From Chelativorans intermedius (lineage in GTDB: Bacteria; Pseudomonadota; Alphaproteobacteria; Rhizobiales; Rhizobiaceae), in assembly GCF_025398255.1 (NCBI RefSeq), contig NZ_JAODNW010000015.1:1-64000 (forward strand): a stretch of DNA of 64,000 bases, written 5' to 3'. Under the pieces are notes generated by a model, which worked only from the letters and a program-made list of their open reading frames with translations, was not told where the DNA came from and ran no database searches. Below, piece after piece: positions 1 to 8,702 of this stretch. The position numbers and the translations under genes are program-made. Position 1 is the first letter of the stretch. Each line of letters opens with the position of its first letter.

Positions 1-117
1 CCGACAATCTGTTCTTCGGTGAAACGTGATTTGCGCATCGTCTGTTCTCCTTGTTGCTTCGAACATTAAGAGAACAAACTCTCCTTTTGAATGGCCCAGT
101 TTCTTGGGGGCAGGTCA
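1..117 (-). mobile_element. IS3-family insertion sequence, terminal end (partial)
   Basis: The minus strand from position 38 reads MRKSRFTEEQIVG, the typical start of an IS3-family OrfA transposase, behind a clear AAGGAG ribosome site at about 49-54. Positions 91-117 read outward as an IS end: on the minus strand the last bases are TGACCTGCCCCCAAGAAAC, matching the TGACCTGCCCCC-type terminal repeat of IS407/IS2-like IS3 members. The remainder of the element lies left of the window. The last IS base is placed at 117 because the CpaF sequence resumes at 118. The family assignment is confident; the subgroup is inferred from the terminal repeat only. Confidence 0.8.
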
Positions 118-1179
118 CCGCTTCTGGCGCGCGACGACATCGCCGACATCATGGTGAACGGCGCGAAGAACGTCTATATCGAGGTCAACGGCAAGGTCGA
201 ACAGACCAACATCCGCTTCCGCGACAACCAGCAGCTTCTCAACATCTGCCAGCGCATCGTCAGCCAGGTGGGCCGGCGTGTCGACGAATCGAGCCCCATC
301 TGCGACGCCCGCCTTCCCGACGGCTCGCGCGTCAACGTGATCGCCCCGCCGCTCGCCATCGACGGAGCGTCGCTGACCATCCGCAAGTTCAAGAAGGACA
401 AGCTGACGCTCGACCAGCTCGTGCGCTATGGCTCCATATCGCCGGAAGGCGCAGAGGTGCTGAAGATCATCGGCCGCGTGCGCTGCAACGTCGTCATCTC
501 CGGCGGCACGGGCTCGGGCAAGACGACGCTGCTCAACTGCCTGACCCACTATATCGACCGCGACGAGCGCATCATCACCTGCGAGGATTCGGCCGAGCTG
601 CAACTGCAGCAGCCGCATGTCGTGCGGCTGGAAACGCGCCCGCCCAACCTCGAAGGCGAGGGCGAGGTGACGATGCGCGACCTGGTGAAGAACTGCCTGC
701 GCATGCGGCCCGAACGCATCATCGTCGGCGAGGTGCGCGGCCCGGAGGTGTTCGATCTTCTGCAGGCCATGAACACCGGCCACGACGGTTCCATGGGCAC
801 CATCCACGCCAACAGCCCGCGCGAGTGCCTGAACCGCATAGAGTCCATGGTCGCCATGGGCGGCTTCTCCCTGCCGCAGAGGACGGTGCGCGAGATCATC
901 GTCGGCTCCGTGGACGTCATCGTGCAGGCGGCGCGCCTGCGCGACGGCTCTCGCCGCATCACCCACATCACCGAGGTGGTGGGCATGGAAGGCGATGTCA
1001 TCATCACGCAGGATCTGGTGCGCTACGATATTCAGGGGGAGGATGCGTCCGGGCGCATCGTGGGGCGTCACGTGGCCACCGGCATCGCTCGGCCCGCCTT
1101 CTGGGAGCGCGCCCGCTACTATGGCGAGGAGGCGCGCCTGGCCGCTGCCCTCGAGGCCATGGAAAAGGCGACGAGCTGA
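91..1179 (+). pseudogene. cpaF: CpaF/TadA-type pilus assembly ATPase, 5' end removed by IS insertion
   Basis: Secretion ATPase that powers Flp/Tad pilus assembly at the inner membrane. CpaF sequence starts abruptly at PLLARDDIADIMVNG. Its first nine codons (MAQFLGGRS) come from the IS end, so roughly the first 100 residues of a usual 450-500 aa protein are missing. The core remains: Walker A GGTGSGKTT near residues 138-146, Walker B region [11 protein letters not shown] near 208-218, and the His-containing segment [12 protein letters not shown]. The ATG at 91 lies inside the IS and has no good ribosome site. The stop overlaps the start of tadB (TGATG). The gene is probably non-functional, though a shortened ATPase could be made if the IS supplies transcription. 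Confidence 0.85.
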
Positions 1180-2192
1180 TGTTCGGGCTGGACGCCACCA
1201 TGCTGGCCTTCATGCTGCTGGCGGGTGGCAGCGCTGCCGCGCTCGCCTATGCTTTCATGTTCAACACCATCGCCAACGAGAAGAAGGCGGGTCGCCGGCT
1301 GGAGTCGGTGAAGAAGGCGGAAACCGACCGCAGCGCCGCCAAGGCATCGCGCGACCGCCTGGCAGAAGCCGCCAAGCGGCGCAAGTCGGTGCAGGAGTCG
1401 CTGAAGGAGCTGGAAGAGAAGCAGAAGGACCGCGACCGCTACACCACGCGCCCGCCGCTGAAGCTGCGCCTGCGCCAGGCCGGGCTGGAAATGAGCGTTA
1501 AGCGCTTCTACCTGCTCTCAGGGCTGAGCGGCGTTGTGCTCACGCTTGGGGCCTTTCTGCTGGGGGCGCCGCTGCTGGCTCTGCCGGGTGCTCTCCTGGC
1601 GGGTGTCTTCGGCCTGCCCCGGTGGATCGTCGCCTATCTGCGCAAGCGCCGCGTCAAGGCCTTTCTCAACGAGTTTCCCAACGCGCTCGATGTCATCGTG
1701 CGCGCCGTCAAGTCGGGCCTGCCGCTCAACGACGCGGTGCGCATGATCGCGGCGGAGGCCCAGGAGCCGGTGCGCACCGAGTTCCGCCGCATCGTGGAAT
1801 CGCAGCAGCTCGGCCTGCCCATGGCCGAAGCGGCCATGCGCATGAGCGAAACCATGCCCTGCCCGGAGGCGAGTTTCTTCGGCATCGTCATCCAGATCCA
1901 GTCCCAGGCGGGCGGCAACCTTTCGGAGGCGCTGGGCAATCTGTCGCGCGTGCTGCGCAACCGCAGAAAGATGAAGGCAAAGGTGCAGGCGCTGTCCATG
2001 GAGGCGAAAGCCTCCGCCGTGATCATCGGCGCGCTGCCCATCATCGTCGCCTTCCTCGTCTATCTGACGAGCCCCAGCTACATCATGCCGCTGTTCACCA
2101 CCAGCGTCGGCAATCTCATCCTGGGTGTCTCGGCCCTCTGGATGAGCATCGGCATCTTCGTGATGCGCCAGATGATGAATTTCGAGGTATAG
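1179..2192 (+). CDS. tadB: Tad pilus inner-membrane platform protein TadB
   Basis: A 337-residue inner-membrane protein of the Flp/Tad pilus machine, one of the paired platform proteins. It has an N-terminal membrane helix (about residues 7-27), a charged coiled-coil-like stretch rich in Lys/Glu (35-90), two helices near 105-145, the GspF/T2SSF domain around 160-290 (NEFPNALDVIVRAVKSGLPL, EAQEPVRTEF) and C-terminal helices. Its ATG shares bases with the cpaF stop codon, which indicates translational coupling, so disruption of cpaF may also lower its expression. tadC follows after 4 bases. Confidence 0.9.
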   Translation: MFGLDATMLAFMLLAGGSAAALAYAFMFNTIANEKKAGRRLESVKKAETDRSAAKASRDRLAEAAKRRKSVQESLKELEEKQKDRDRYTTRPPLKLRLRQAGLEMSVKRFYLLSGLSGVVLTLGAFLLGAPLLALPGALLAGVFGLPRWIVAYLRKRRVKAFLNEFPNALDVIVRAVKSGLPLNDAVRMIAAEAQEPVRTEFRRIVESQQLGLPMAEAAMRMSETMPCPEASFFGIVIQIQSQAGGNLSEALGNLSRVLRNRRKMKAKVQALSMEAKASAVIIGALPIIVAFLVYLTSPSYIMPLFTTSVGNLILGVSALWMSIGIFVMRQMMNFEV

Positions 2193-2196
2193 GGCG

Positions 2197-3192
2197 ATGG
2201 CGGACACACTCGTCGGCACGCTGACCGACCCGGGCTTCGTCCTGGCGCTGCTGGTCTCCATCGCCGTCTTCGCCACGGTCTTCACGCTCCTGCCGGTGAC
2301 GGGCGGCGACAATCTGCGCGCGCGCATGAAGTCGGTGGCGCTGGAGCGCGAGGAATTGCGCGCCCGCCAGCGCGCCCGGCTGGCGGCGGAAGCAGAGGCG
2401 AGACGCCGCGGCAGCCTGCGCCAGAACGATTCCTCTCCCATGCGCAGCATCGTCGAGCGGCTCGACCTGCGCCGCGCGCTTGCCGACGAGGCGACGCTCG
2501 CCAAGCTCCGGGCAGCCGGCTATCGCGGCCAGGGACCGCTGACGAAGTTCCTGTTCTTCCGCCTCGTGCTGCCGTTCGCCGGCATGGCGCTTGCCGGTTT
2601 CTACATCTTCGTGCTGGGTGCCCTTGCCGGCCAGCCGCTGTTCATCCGGGCCTTCGTGTGCATCCTGGCCGGCTATGCCGGCTTCTATGCGCCGGTGCTC
2701 TACGTTTCCAACAAGGCCACCAAGCGCAGGCAGTCCATCCAGATGGCCTGGCCCGACGCGCTCGACCTTCTCCTGATCTGCGTTGAGTCCGGCATGTCGG
2801 TGGAAGCCGCCTTCCACCGGGTTTCCCAGGAGATCGGCGGCCAGTCGGTGGCGCTGGCAGAGGAGTTCGTGCTCACCAATGCCGAGCTGTCCTTCCTGCA
2901 GGAGCGCAAGCAGGCCTATGAGAATCTGGCCGCGCGAACGGGGCTCGAATCGGTGAAAAGCGTCGCCCAGGCGCTCATCCAGGCCGAACGCTACGGCACG
3001 CCCGTGGCCCAGGCCCTGCGCGTGCTGGCGGAGGAAAGCCGCGAGGCGCGCATGACCGCGGCGGAGAAGAAAGCCGCCGCCCTGCCGCCGAAGCTGACGG
3101 TGCCGATGATCCTGTTCTTCCTGCCGGTCCTGTTCGCCATCATTCTCGGCCCCGCCGGCATCCAGCTCTCCCAGAACGGGCTCGTCAACTAG
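2197..3192 (+). CDS. tadC: Tad pilus inner-membrane platform protein TadC
   Basis: A 331-residue second platform protein of the Tad pilus, partner of TadB. It has an N-terminal helix (about 10-32), a paired helix region (about 110-155), the T2SSF domain with WPDALDLLLICVESGMSVEAAF near 185-210, and a C-terminal hydrophobic segment (PMILFFLPVLFAIILG). The start 4 bases after the tadB stop has a modest GGGCG-type ribosome site. It is the last gene of the tad run seen here; the next gene, znuA, converges on it. Confidence 0.9.
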   Translation: MADTLVGTLTDPGFVLALLVSIAVFATVFTLLPVTGGDNLRARMKSVALEREELRARQRARLAAEAEARRRGSLRQNDSSPMRSIVERLDLRRALADEATLAKLRAAGYRGQGPLTKFLFFRLVLPFAGMALAGFYIFVLGALAGQPLFIRAFVCILAGYAGFYAPVLYVSNKATKRRQSIQMAWPDALDLLLICVESGMSVEAAFHRVSQEIGGQSVALAEEFVLTNAELSFLQERKQAYENLAARTGLESVKSVAQALIQAERYGTPVAQALRVLAEESREARMTAAEKKAAALPPKLTVPMILFFLPVLFAIILGPAGIQLSQNGLVN

Positions 3193-3209
3193 CCATGCTC
3201 GCTGTCGGG

Positions 3210-3242
3210 GCGGGGCCCGTCAGGGGGTCGAACGAGCCCCGC
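3210..3242. terminator. Possible terminator between convergent tadC and znuA
   Basis: The short gap between the two convergent stops holds the inverted repeat GCGGGGC / GCCCCGC (3210-3216 and 3236-3242) with a 19-base loop. There is no T-run, so this is a weak call. Confidence 0.3.
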
Positions 3243-3251
3243 GCCCTCGCC

Positions 3252-4280
3252 TCACGCCCCGGACAGGCAGTCGGAAAGCGCGTCCGCCATGTTGCCGACA
3301 AGCGTGAAGTAGAGCTCCGGCCCGTCCTCGATGCCGGCGCCAAGCGGATCGAGCACGCCGGCGCGGGCATCGGTGCCTTCCGTCACCACCTGGACGACCT
3401 TCGGCTCGAACTGGGGCTCGCTGAACACGCAGACCGCCCCCAGCTCGACGATCTTGTCGCGGATCTCGCCAAGCCGGCGCGCGCCGGGCTGGGTGTCCGG
3501 GTTGACGGTGATGGAACCGGCGGCTGGAATATCGAAGCGGCGCTCGAAATAGTGATAGGCATCGTGGAAGACCACAAAGGGCTTGCCGCTGACGGCCGCC
3601 AGCTTCTTCTTCGTCTCGGCGATCAGCGCGTCGAAACGGCGGTCGAGCGCGGCGGCGTTCTGCGCATAGGCCACGGCGTTCTGCGGGTCTGCCTCGGCCA
3701 GCGCCTCGGCGATCCGGGCCGTCATGCGCCGCGCATTTTCAGGATCGAGCCACAGATGCATGTCGGCCTCGCCATGGGCGTGATCCTCGTGCCCGTCGTG
3801 AGGGGCGCCCTCATGCCCGGTCTCGTGCTCGTGCTCATGGTCATGGTCGTGGTGATCGTGCCCCTCATCCACGCCAGCGTGATGCTCTTCCTCTCCATGG
3901 GCGTGTGCCTCGAAGGCGCCGCCCTCGCGCGGGGCGAGCAGGGTGAGGCCGGGCGTTTGCGCAAGCTCCACCACCGTGGCGTCGCCGGCCAGCGATTGCA
4001 GCGGCTTCTCGAGGAAGACCTCCAGGCCGGGGCCCACCCAGAAGACGAGCCTTGCCTCCTCCAGCATGCGCGCCTCGGAAGGGCGCATCGAATAGACATG
4101 CGGCGAATCGGCGCCCTTCACCAGAAGCTGCGGCTCGCCCACCCCCTGCATCACCGCCGCCACCAGGGAATGGATGGGCTTGATCGAGGCGACGACCCCC
4201 TCCTTCGCCGTGGCCGGGGCAGCAAGGGAGATCACGGCCAGCGCCGAGGCGGAAAGGAACAAGCGGAGTTTCTTCATCAT
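3252..4280 (-). CDS. znuA: Zinc ABC transporter periplasmic binding protein ZnuA
   Basis: A 342-residue solute-binding protein that captures zinc in the periplasm for ZnuBC. It has a signal peptide (MMKKLRLFLSASALAVISLA, cut near ATAKEG), the family motif VVASIKPIHSLVAAVMQG, and a long flexible His/Asp/Glu-rich loop at about residues 125-170 (GHDHHDHDHEHEHETGH), the hallmark of ZnuA over manganese-binding relatives. Start at 4280 was preferred over GTG 4295 because GAGGG lies 8 bases upstream of it. The gene is divergent from znuCB-zur, with a Zur-like palindrome in the shared upstream region. Confidence 0.93.
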   Translation of the reverse strand: MMKKLRLFLSASALAVISLAAPATAKEGVVASIKPIHSLVAAVMQGVGEPQLLVKGADSPHVYSMRPSEARMLEEARLVFWVGPGLEVFLEKPLQSLAGDATVVELAQTPGLTLLAPREGGAFEAHAHGEEEHHAGVDEGHDHHDHDHEHEHETGHEGAPHDGHEDHAHGEADMHLWLDPENARRMTARIAEALAEADPQNAVAYAQNAAALDRRFDALIAETKKKLAAVSGKPFVVFHDAYHYFERRFDIPAAGSITVNPDTQPGARRLGEIRDKIVELGAVCVFSEPQFEPKVVQVVTEGTDARAGVLDPLGAGIEDGPELYFTLVGNMADALSDCLSGA

Positions 4281-4320
4281 GCGGTCTGCCCTCACGGTTC
4301 GGTCAACGGAATGCGTCTGA

Positions 4321-4360
4321 ATGTTATGACATTACATGTCGATTGCGTAACGCTATAACG
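4321..4360. promoter_or_regulatory. Candidate Zur-binding region between znuA and znuC
   Basis: The divergent znuA/znuC spacer is AT-rich against the GC-rich genome. ATGTTATGACAT at 4321-4332 is palindromic at 10 of 12 bases and resembles the ATGTTATAACAT-type Zur box of alphaproteobacteria. A second imperfect site (TAACGCTATAACG, 4348-4360) follows. The zur gene ends the divergent operon, which makes autoregulation likely. Confidence 0.6.
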
Positions 4361-4396
4361 TGTGCCATATGCAATGGCAAGAAGGTGCGAGAGACG

Positions 4397-5224
4397 ATGT
4401 TGCAGGCGACGGAAAGAAGCGGCGAGACGCTGGTCGAGATGAGGAATGCCGGTGTGCGCCGCGCCGGGCGCTGGCTGGTGCGCGGGGTGGACCTTGCCGT
4501 GCGGCGCGGCGAGATCGTCACGCTCATCGGCCCCAACGGCTCCGGCAAGAGCACCACGGTGAAGACGGCCATCGGCGTGATCGCACCCGACGAGGGCGAG
4601 GTGCGGCGGGCACCCGGGCTGAAGGTCGGCTATGTGCCGCAGAAGGTGACGGTGGACTGGACGCTGCCGCTCAGCGTGGAACGGCTGATGCGGCTCACCG
4701 GCCCGCTGCCCCGCGCGGAAGTCGCGGCGGCGCTGGAGGCGGTGGGCATTCCGCATCTGGCCGCGGCGGAGGTGCAGACACTTTCGGGCGGCGAGTTCCA
4801 GCGCGCCCTGCTTGCCCGCGCCCTGGTGCGAAAGCCGGATCTTCTGGTGCTCGACGAGCCGGTGCAGGGGGTGGACTTTTCCGGCGAGATCGCGCTCTAC
4901 CAGCTCATCCGCGACATCCGCGAGCGCACGGGCTGCGGCATCCTCCTGATCTCGCACGACCTGCATGTCGTCATGGCCGAGACCGACACGGTGATCTGCC
5001 TCAACGGCCATGTTTGCTGCCGCGGCACGCCGGAAAGCGTGCTCAGGAGCCCCGAATATGCGCAGCTCTTCGGCGCGCGGGCGGGCGAGACCCTGGCCAT
5101 CTACAACCACCATCACGACCACACGCACCTGGCGGACGGGCGGGTGCGGCTGGCCGACGGCACGATCGCCGAGCGCTGCGGGCACGATCACGACCACGCG
5201 GGAGAACGCCACGATGCTCGATGA
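4397..5224 (+). CDS. znuC: Zinc ABC transporter ATP-binding protein ZnuC
   Basis: A 275-residue ATPase subunit of the ZnuABC importer. It shows Walker A GPNGSGKST (about residues 44-52), signature LSGGEFQRALLARAL, Walker B LLVLDEPVQGVD and the switch histidine in LISHDLHVV. The C-terminal tail is His/Asp-rich (HHHDHTH, HDHDH), a feature of ZnuC that may bind zinc. Start 4397 was chosen over the upstream 4343 start because conserved sequence begins close to it and a GAAGGTG-type site precedes it. It overlaps znuB by 11 bases. Confidence 0.93.
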   Translation: MLQATERSGETLVEMRNAGVRRAGRWLVRGVDLAVRRGEIVTLIGPNGSGKSTTVKTAIGVIAPDEGEVRRAPGLKVGYVPQKVTVDWTLPLSVERLMRLTGPLPRAEVAAALEAVGIPHLAAAEVQTLSGGEFQRALLARALVRKPDLLVLDEPVQGVDFSGEIALYQLIRDIRERTGCGILLISHDLHVVMAETDTVICLNGHVCCRGTPESVLRSPEYAQLFGARAGETLAIYNHHHDHTHLADGRVRLADGTIAERCGHDHDHAGERHDAR

Positions 5225-6032
5225 TTTCTTCACCCGCGCCATGGTCGCCGGCATCGGCCTGGCGCTGACGGCCGGACCGCTCGGCTGCTTCGTGGTGTGG
5301 CGGCGCATGGCCTATTTCGGCGACACCATGGCCCATTCGGCGCTGCTCGGCGTCGCCCTTGCCTTCCTGTTCCAGATCAACCTGATGGCCGGTGTCTTCA
5401 TCGTCGCCACGCTGGCCTCCCTGGCGCTTCTGTTCCTGCAGAGCCGTGGCTCGCTGTCGACGGATGCGCTGCTCGGAATCCTCTCCCACTCCACATTGGC
5501 GCTGGGGCTGGTTATGGTCGCCTTCATGAGCTGGATCAGAATCGACCTCATGGGCTTTCTCTTCGGCGACATCCTTGCCGTGTCGCGCCTCGACATCGCC
5601 ATGATCTATGGCGGCGGGGCGCTGGTGCTCGCGGTGCTTGCCTGGCTGTGGCGGCCATTGCTGGCGGCCACCGTCAATACCGAGATTGCCGAGGCGGAGG
5701 GCCTGCGCCCCGAGCGCGCACGCTTTGTCTTCATGCTTCTGATGGCGGCCGTCATCGCCATCGCGATGAAGATCGTCGGAATCCTCCTCATCACCTCGCT
5801 GCTCATCATTCCGGCGGCGGCTGGCCGCCGCTTCGCCGCCACGCCGGAGGGCATGGCCGTGGCCGCCGCGCTGGCCGGCGTGCTGGCGGTGGCAGGCGGA
5901 CTTTCCGCCTCGCTCAATTTCGACACGCCGTCGGGCCCCTCCATCGTGGTTGTGGCCCTCATCCTGTTTCTCCTGAGCCTCCTGCGCCTTCCCGCACGGC
6001 AGGCCGGCCGCGAGGCGGGCAGGACGCCATGA
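5214..6032 (+). CDS. znuB: Zinc ABC transporter permease ZnuB
   Basis: A 272-residue inner-membrane permease of the zinc importer, ABC-3 family, with about seven or eight hydrophobic segments. Conserved features include RRMAYFGDTMAHSALLGVAL near residues 30-50 and the late segment KIVGILLITSLLIIPAAAGR. It starts inside the znuC 3' end and its stop overlaps the zur start (ATGA), so znuC, znuB and zur form one translation-coupled operon. Confidence 0.93.
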   Translation: MLDDFFTRAMVAGIGLALTAGPLGCFVVWRRMAYFGDTMAHSALLGVALAFLFQINLMAGVFIVATLASLALLFLQSRGSLSTDALLGILSHSTLALGLVMVAFMSWIRIDLMGFLFGDILAVSRLDIAMIYGGGALVLAVLAWLWRPLLAATVNTEIAEAEGLRPERARFVFMLLMAAVIAIAMKIVGILLITSLLIIPAAAGRRFAATPEGMAVAAALAGVLAVAGGLSASLNFDTPSGPSIVVVALILFLLSLLRLPARQAGREAGRTP

Positions 6033-6436
6033 CCGCCCATCCCGAACTCACCCGGAACCAGACCCTGGTTCTCAAGGCGCTCGACAGGGCCGAGGGGCCC
6101 TTGAGCGCCTATGGCATCCTCGACCGGCTGCGCGACGACGGCTTCCGCGCACCGCTGCAGGTCTATCGCGCGCTGGAGAAGCTCCAGCAGTTCGGCCTCG
6201 TCCACCGGCTGGAGAGCATCAACGCCTTCGTCGCCTGCTGCCAGCCGCATGGCCACCGGCACGAAACCATCGCCTTCGCCATCTGCAGCCATTGCGGCCG
6301 CGTCGACGAGTTTTCCGATGCGGCGGTCGAGGAGCGGCTCAACGAATGGGTGCGCGCGCACCGCTTCAAGCCGGCCAAGACGACCATCGAGATCAGCGGC
6401 GAGTGCGCCGACTGCACGGCCAGGGGCGCCGGCTGA
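6029..6436 (+). CDS. zur: Zinc uptake regulator Zur (Fur family)
   Basis: A 135-residue Fur-family repressor expected to shut off znu genes when zinc is plentiful. It has a winged-helix N-terminus (LSAYGILDRLRDDGFRAPLQVYRALEKL), metal-site residues in the middle (CCQPHGHRHETIAF) and the structural zinc pairs CSHCG and CADC. Its place in the znuCB operon by ATGA overlap supports Zur rather than Fur or another paralogue. Confidence 0.92.
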   Translation: MTAHPELTRNQTLVLKALDRAEGPLSAYGILDRLRDDGFRAPLQVYRALEKLQQFGLVHRLESINAFVACCQPHGHRHETIAFAICSHCGRVDEFSDAAVEERLNEWVRAHRFKPAKTTIEISGECADCTARGAG

Positions 6437-6484
6437 GGCGCGGTGATTGCGCAGCCGCGCAGCAGGGCGTAGCTTTGACAGCCG

Positions 6485-7876
6485 ATGGACACGCCGAGCG
6501 ACACCGCCACCTCCCCTGCCTCCTTCCGCCCGCCGGCGCCGAGCCCGCGGCAGAAGCCACCCTCGACGCTTGCCATGATGCGCATCGTCTACCGCAATCC
6601 GCTGGAACTGTGGGGCGAGCCCTCCTACAACGAACCCTGGATCTCGATCACCGGCGGCATCGGCGGCCCGCTTCTCATCGCCAACGATCCGGGCCTCATC
6701 CGGCATGTGCTGGTGGACAATGCGAAGAACTACAAGATGGCACGGGTGCGCCAGAAGATCCTGCGCCCCATCCTGCGCGACGGGTTGCTGACGGCCGAGG
6801 GCGAGGTGTGGCGCCGCTCCCGCAAAGCCATGGCGCCGGTCTTCACGCCGCGCCACATTGCCGGCTTCGCCGGGCCGATGCTGCGCCAGGCCAAAGCCTT
6901 CGCCGCGCGCTACGAAGACAGGATCGGCGGCGTGACCGACGTGTCGCGCGACATGACGATGCTGACCTTCGACATCCTCGCCGAGACGCTGTTCTCGGGC
7001 GAGATCGCCGGCGATCCGGACAGCTTCGCCCATCAGGTGGACCGCCTGTTCGAGACCATGGGCCGCGTCGACCCGCTCGACCTTCTGGGCGCGCCCGACT
7101 GGCTGCCGCGCATCACCCGAATCCTGGGCCGCAACTCGCTCGCCTTCTTCCGCGACATCGTCGCGCGCACCATGGAGATGCGCAAGGAGAAGCTGGCACG
7201 GGAGGCCGCAGCGCCGGAGGACTTCCTCACCCTGCTTCTCAGGGCCGAGGGGGCGGAGGGACTTTCCCGCCAGGAGATCGAAGACAACATCATCACCTTC
7301 ATCGGCGCCGGCCACGAGACGACGGCCCGGGCGCTCGGCTGGACCTTCTATTGCCTTGCCAACCTGCCGCAGGAGCGCGCGGAGATCGAGGCGGAGATCG
7401 ACGCCGTGCTGGCCGGCGAGCCCGACCCGGTGAAATGGCTCGATCTCATGCCGCGCGCCCGCGCCGCCTTCGAGGAGGCGATGCGGCTCTATCCGCCTGC
7501 CCCCTCCATCAACCGCGAGGCGATGGCGGACGATTCCTTCGCGGATCTCGAAATTCCGCGCGGCACCCAGGTGCTGGTGATGCCCTGGACGGTGCACCGC
7601 CACCGCAAGCTGTGGGACGACCCGGAGGCCTACCGCCCTTCCCGCTTCCACCCGGAAAACCGCGAGAAGATCGGCCGCTTCCAGTACCTGCCCTTTGGCG
7701 CCGGTCCGCGCGTGTGCATCGGCGCCAGCTTCGCCATGCAGGAGGCGATGATCGCCATGGCCGTTCTCATGTCGCGCTATCGCTTCGAGCTTCTGCCCGA
7801 GACCAGGCCCTGGCCGGTTCAGAAACTGACCACCCAGCCACAGGGCGGGCTGCCCATGCGGGTGGAACGGCGCTGA
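6485..7876 (+). CDS. Cytochrome P450
   Basis: A 463-residue heme monooxygenase, substrate not predictable from sequence. The I-helix motif is AGHETTARAL, the ExxR motif sits in EEAMRLYPPAPS, and the heme-ligand loop FGAGPRVCIGASF places the cysteine near residue 410. It has no N-terminal membrane anchor, so it is probably soluble and uses separate ferredoxin or flavodoxin partners, none of which are adjacent. It stands alone between zur and nth. Layout resembles bacterial CYPs related to fatty-acid hydroxylases, but that is only an impression. Confidence 0.9.
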   Translation: MDTPSDTATSPASFRPPAPSPRQKPPSTLAMMRIVYRNPLELWGEPSYNEPWISITGGIGGPLLIANDPGLIRHVLVDNAKNYKMARVRQKILRPILRDGLLTAEGEVWRRSRKAMAPVFTPRHIAGFAGPMLRQAKAFAARYEDRIGGVTDVSRDMTMLTFDILAETLFSGEIAGDPDSFAHQVDRLFETMGRVDPLDLLGAPDWLPRITRILGRNSLAFFRDIVARTMEMRKEKLAREAAAPEDFLTLLLRAEGAEGLSRQEIEDNIITFIGAGHETTARALGWTFYCLANLPQERAEIEAEIDAVLAGEPDPVKWLDLMPRARAAFEEAMRLYPPAPSINREAMADDSFADLEIPRGTQVLVMPWTVHRHRKLWDDPEAYRPSRFHPENREKIGRFQYLPFGAGPRVCIGASFAMQEAMIAMAVLMSRYRFELLPETRPWPVQKLTTQPQGGLPMRVERR

Positions 7877-7949
7877 AGACGGCTCGCGCGTCGAGCGGCG
7901 CGCACAGAGGCGCCGCGGCGCCTCTGCCGCATTGCGGGCCCGTCCGTTC

Positions 7950-8681
7950 TCACGCCTCGACCGGCACCGGCGGGGCGGGCACGTTTGTGGTCTTCTCCGG
8001 CGCCTTGCAGATGTCGGCGATCACGCAGGCGGCGCAATCGGGCTTGCGTGCCTTGCACACATAGCGCCCGTGCAGGATGAGCCAATGATGGGCGTGGCGC
8101 AGGAACTGCGGCGGGATGACGGCGAGGAGCGCCTTTTCCACCGCCTCCGGCGTCCTGCCGGGGGCAAGCCCCGTGCGGTTGGCGATGCGGAAGATGTGGG
8201 TGTCGACCGCCATGGTGGGCTGTCCGAAGGCCATGTTCAGCACCACATTGGCCGTCTTGCGCCCCACGCCGGGCAGCTTCGTCAGCGCCTCGCGGTCGCC
8301 CGGAACCTGGCCGCCATGATCGCGGATGAGCGCCTCGCAAAGGGCGATCACGTTCTTCGCCTTGTTGCGCCACAGCCCGATGGTGCGGATATATTGCCCG
8401 AGCTTCTCCTCCCCAAGCGCCAGCATCTTCTGTGGCGTGTCCGCGACCTTGAAGAGCGGGCGCGTGGCCCTGTTCACCCCGGCATCCGTGGCCTGTGCGG
8501 ACAACACCACCGCGACCAGCAGCGTGAAGGGGTTGACGTGTTCGAGCTCTCCCTTCGGCTGCGGCCGCTGGAGGCGGAAACGGCGAAAGATCTCGCCGAT
8601 TTCCTCCGGGCTGTAGGCGGTCAGGGGTGCGTCCGCTACGGACTTGCGGGCTGCGGCATTTTCGGTCTTGGGCTTTTGCAT
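7950..8681 (-). CDS. nth: Endonuclease III
   Basis: A 243-residue DNA glycosylase/AP lyase for oxidised pyrimidines in base-excision repair. It contains the helix-hairpin-helix LPGVGRKTANVVLNMAFG with the catalytic lysine, the catalytic aspartate in VDTHIFRI, and the 4Fe-4S cluster loop near the C-terminus with C-x6-C-x2-C-x5-C spacing (YVCKARKPDCAACVIADIC). Start at 8681 (MQKPKTENAA) fits the family better than the longer frame up to 8759, which would overlap the divergent DUF2244 gene. Confidence 0.93.
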   Translation of the reverse strand: MQKPKTENAAARKSVADAPLTAYSPEEIGEIFRRFRLQRPQPKGELEHVNPFTLLVAVVLSAQATDAGVNRATRPLFKVADTPQKMLALGEEKLGQYIRTIGLWRNKAKNVIALCEALIRDHGGQVPGDREALTKLPGVGRKTANVVLNMAFGQPTMAVDTHIFRIANRTGLAPGRTPEAVEKALLAVIPPQFLRHAHHWLILHGRYVCKARKPDCAACVIADICKAPEKTTNVPAPPVPVEA

Positions 8682-8702
8682 GCCTTCTCTATAATTCGGG
8701 CG

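Noticed and set aside
51..2192. A single 713-codon frame spanning cpaF and tadB
   Set aside because: Its first half is the wrong frame of cpaF (Arg/His/Pro-rich nonsense). Only the part from 1179 is the real tadB.
3195..4358. Plus-strand 387-codon frame
   Set aside because: Antisense to znuA; its apparent hydrophobic stretch is the complement of the His-rich loop.
5606..7651. A 681-codon minus-strand frame
   Set aside because: Antisense to znuB, zur and the P450, all of which have clear family motifs.
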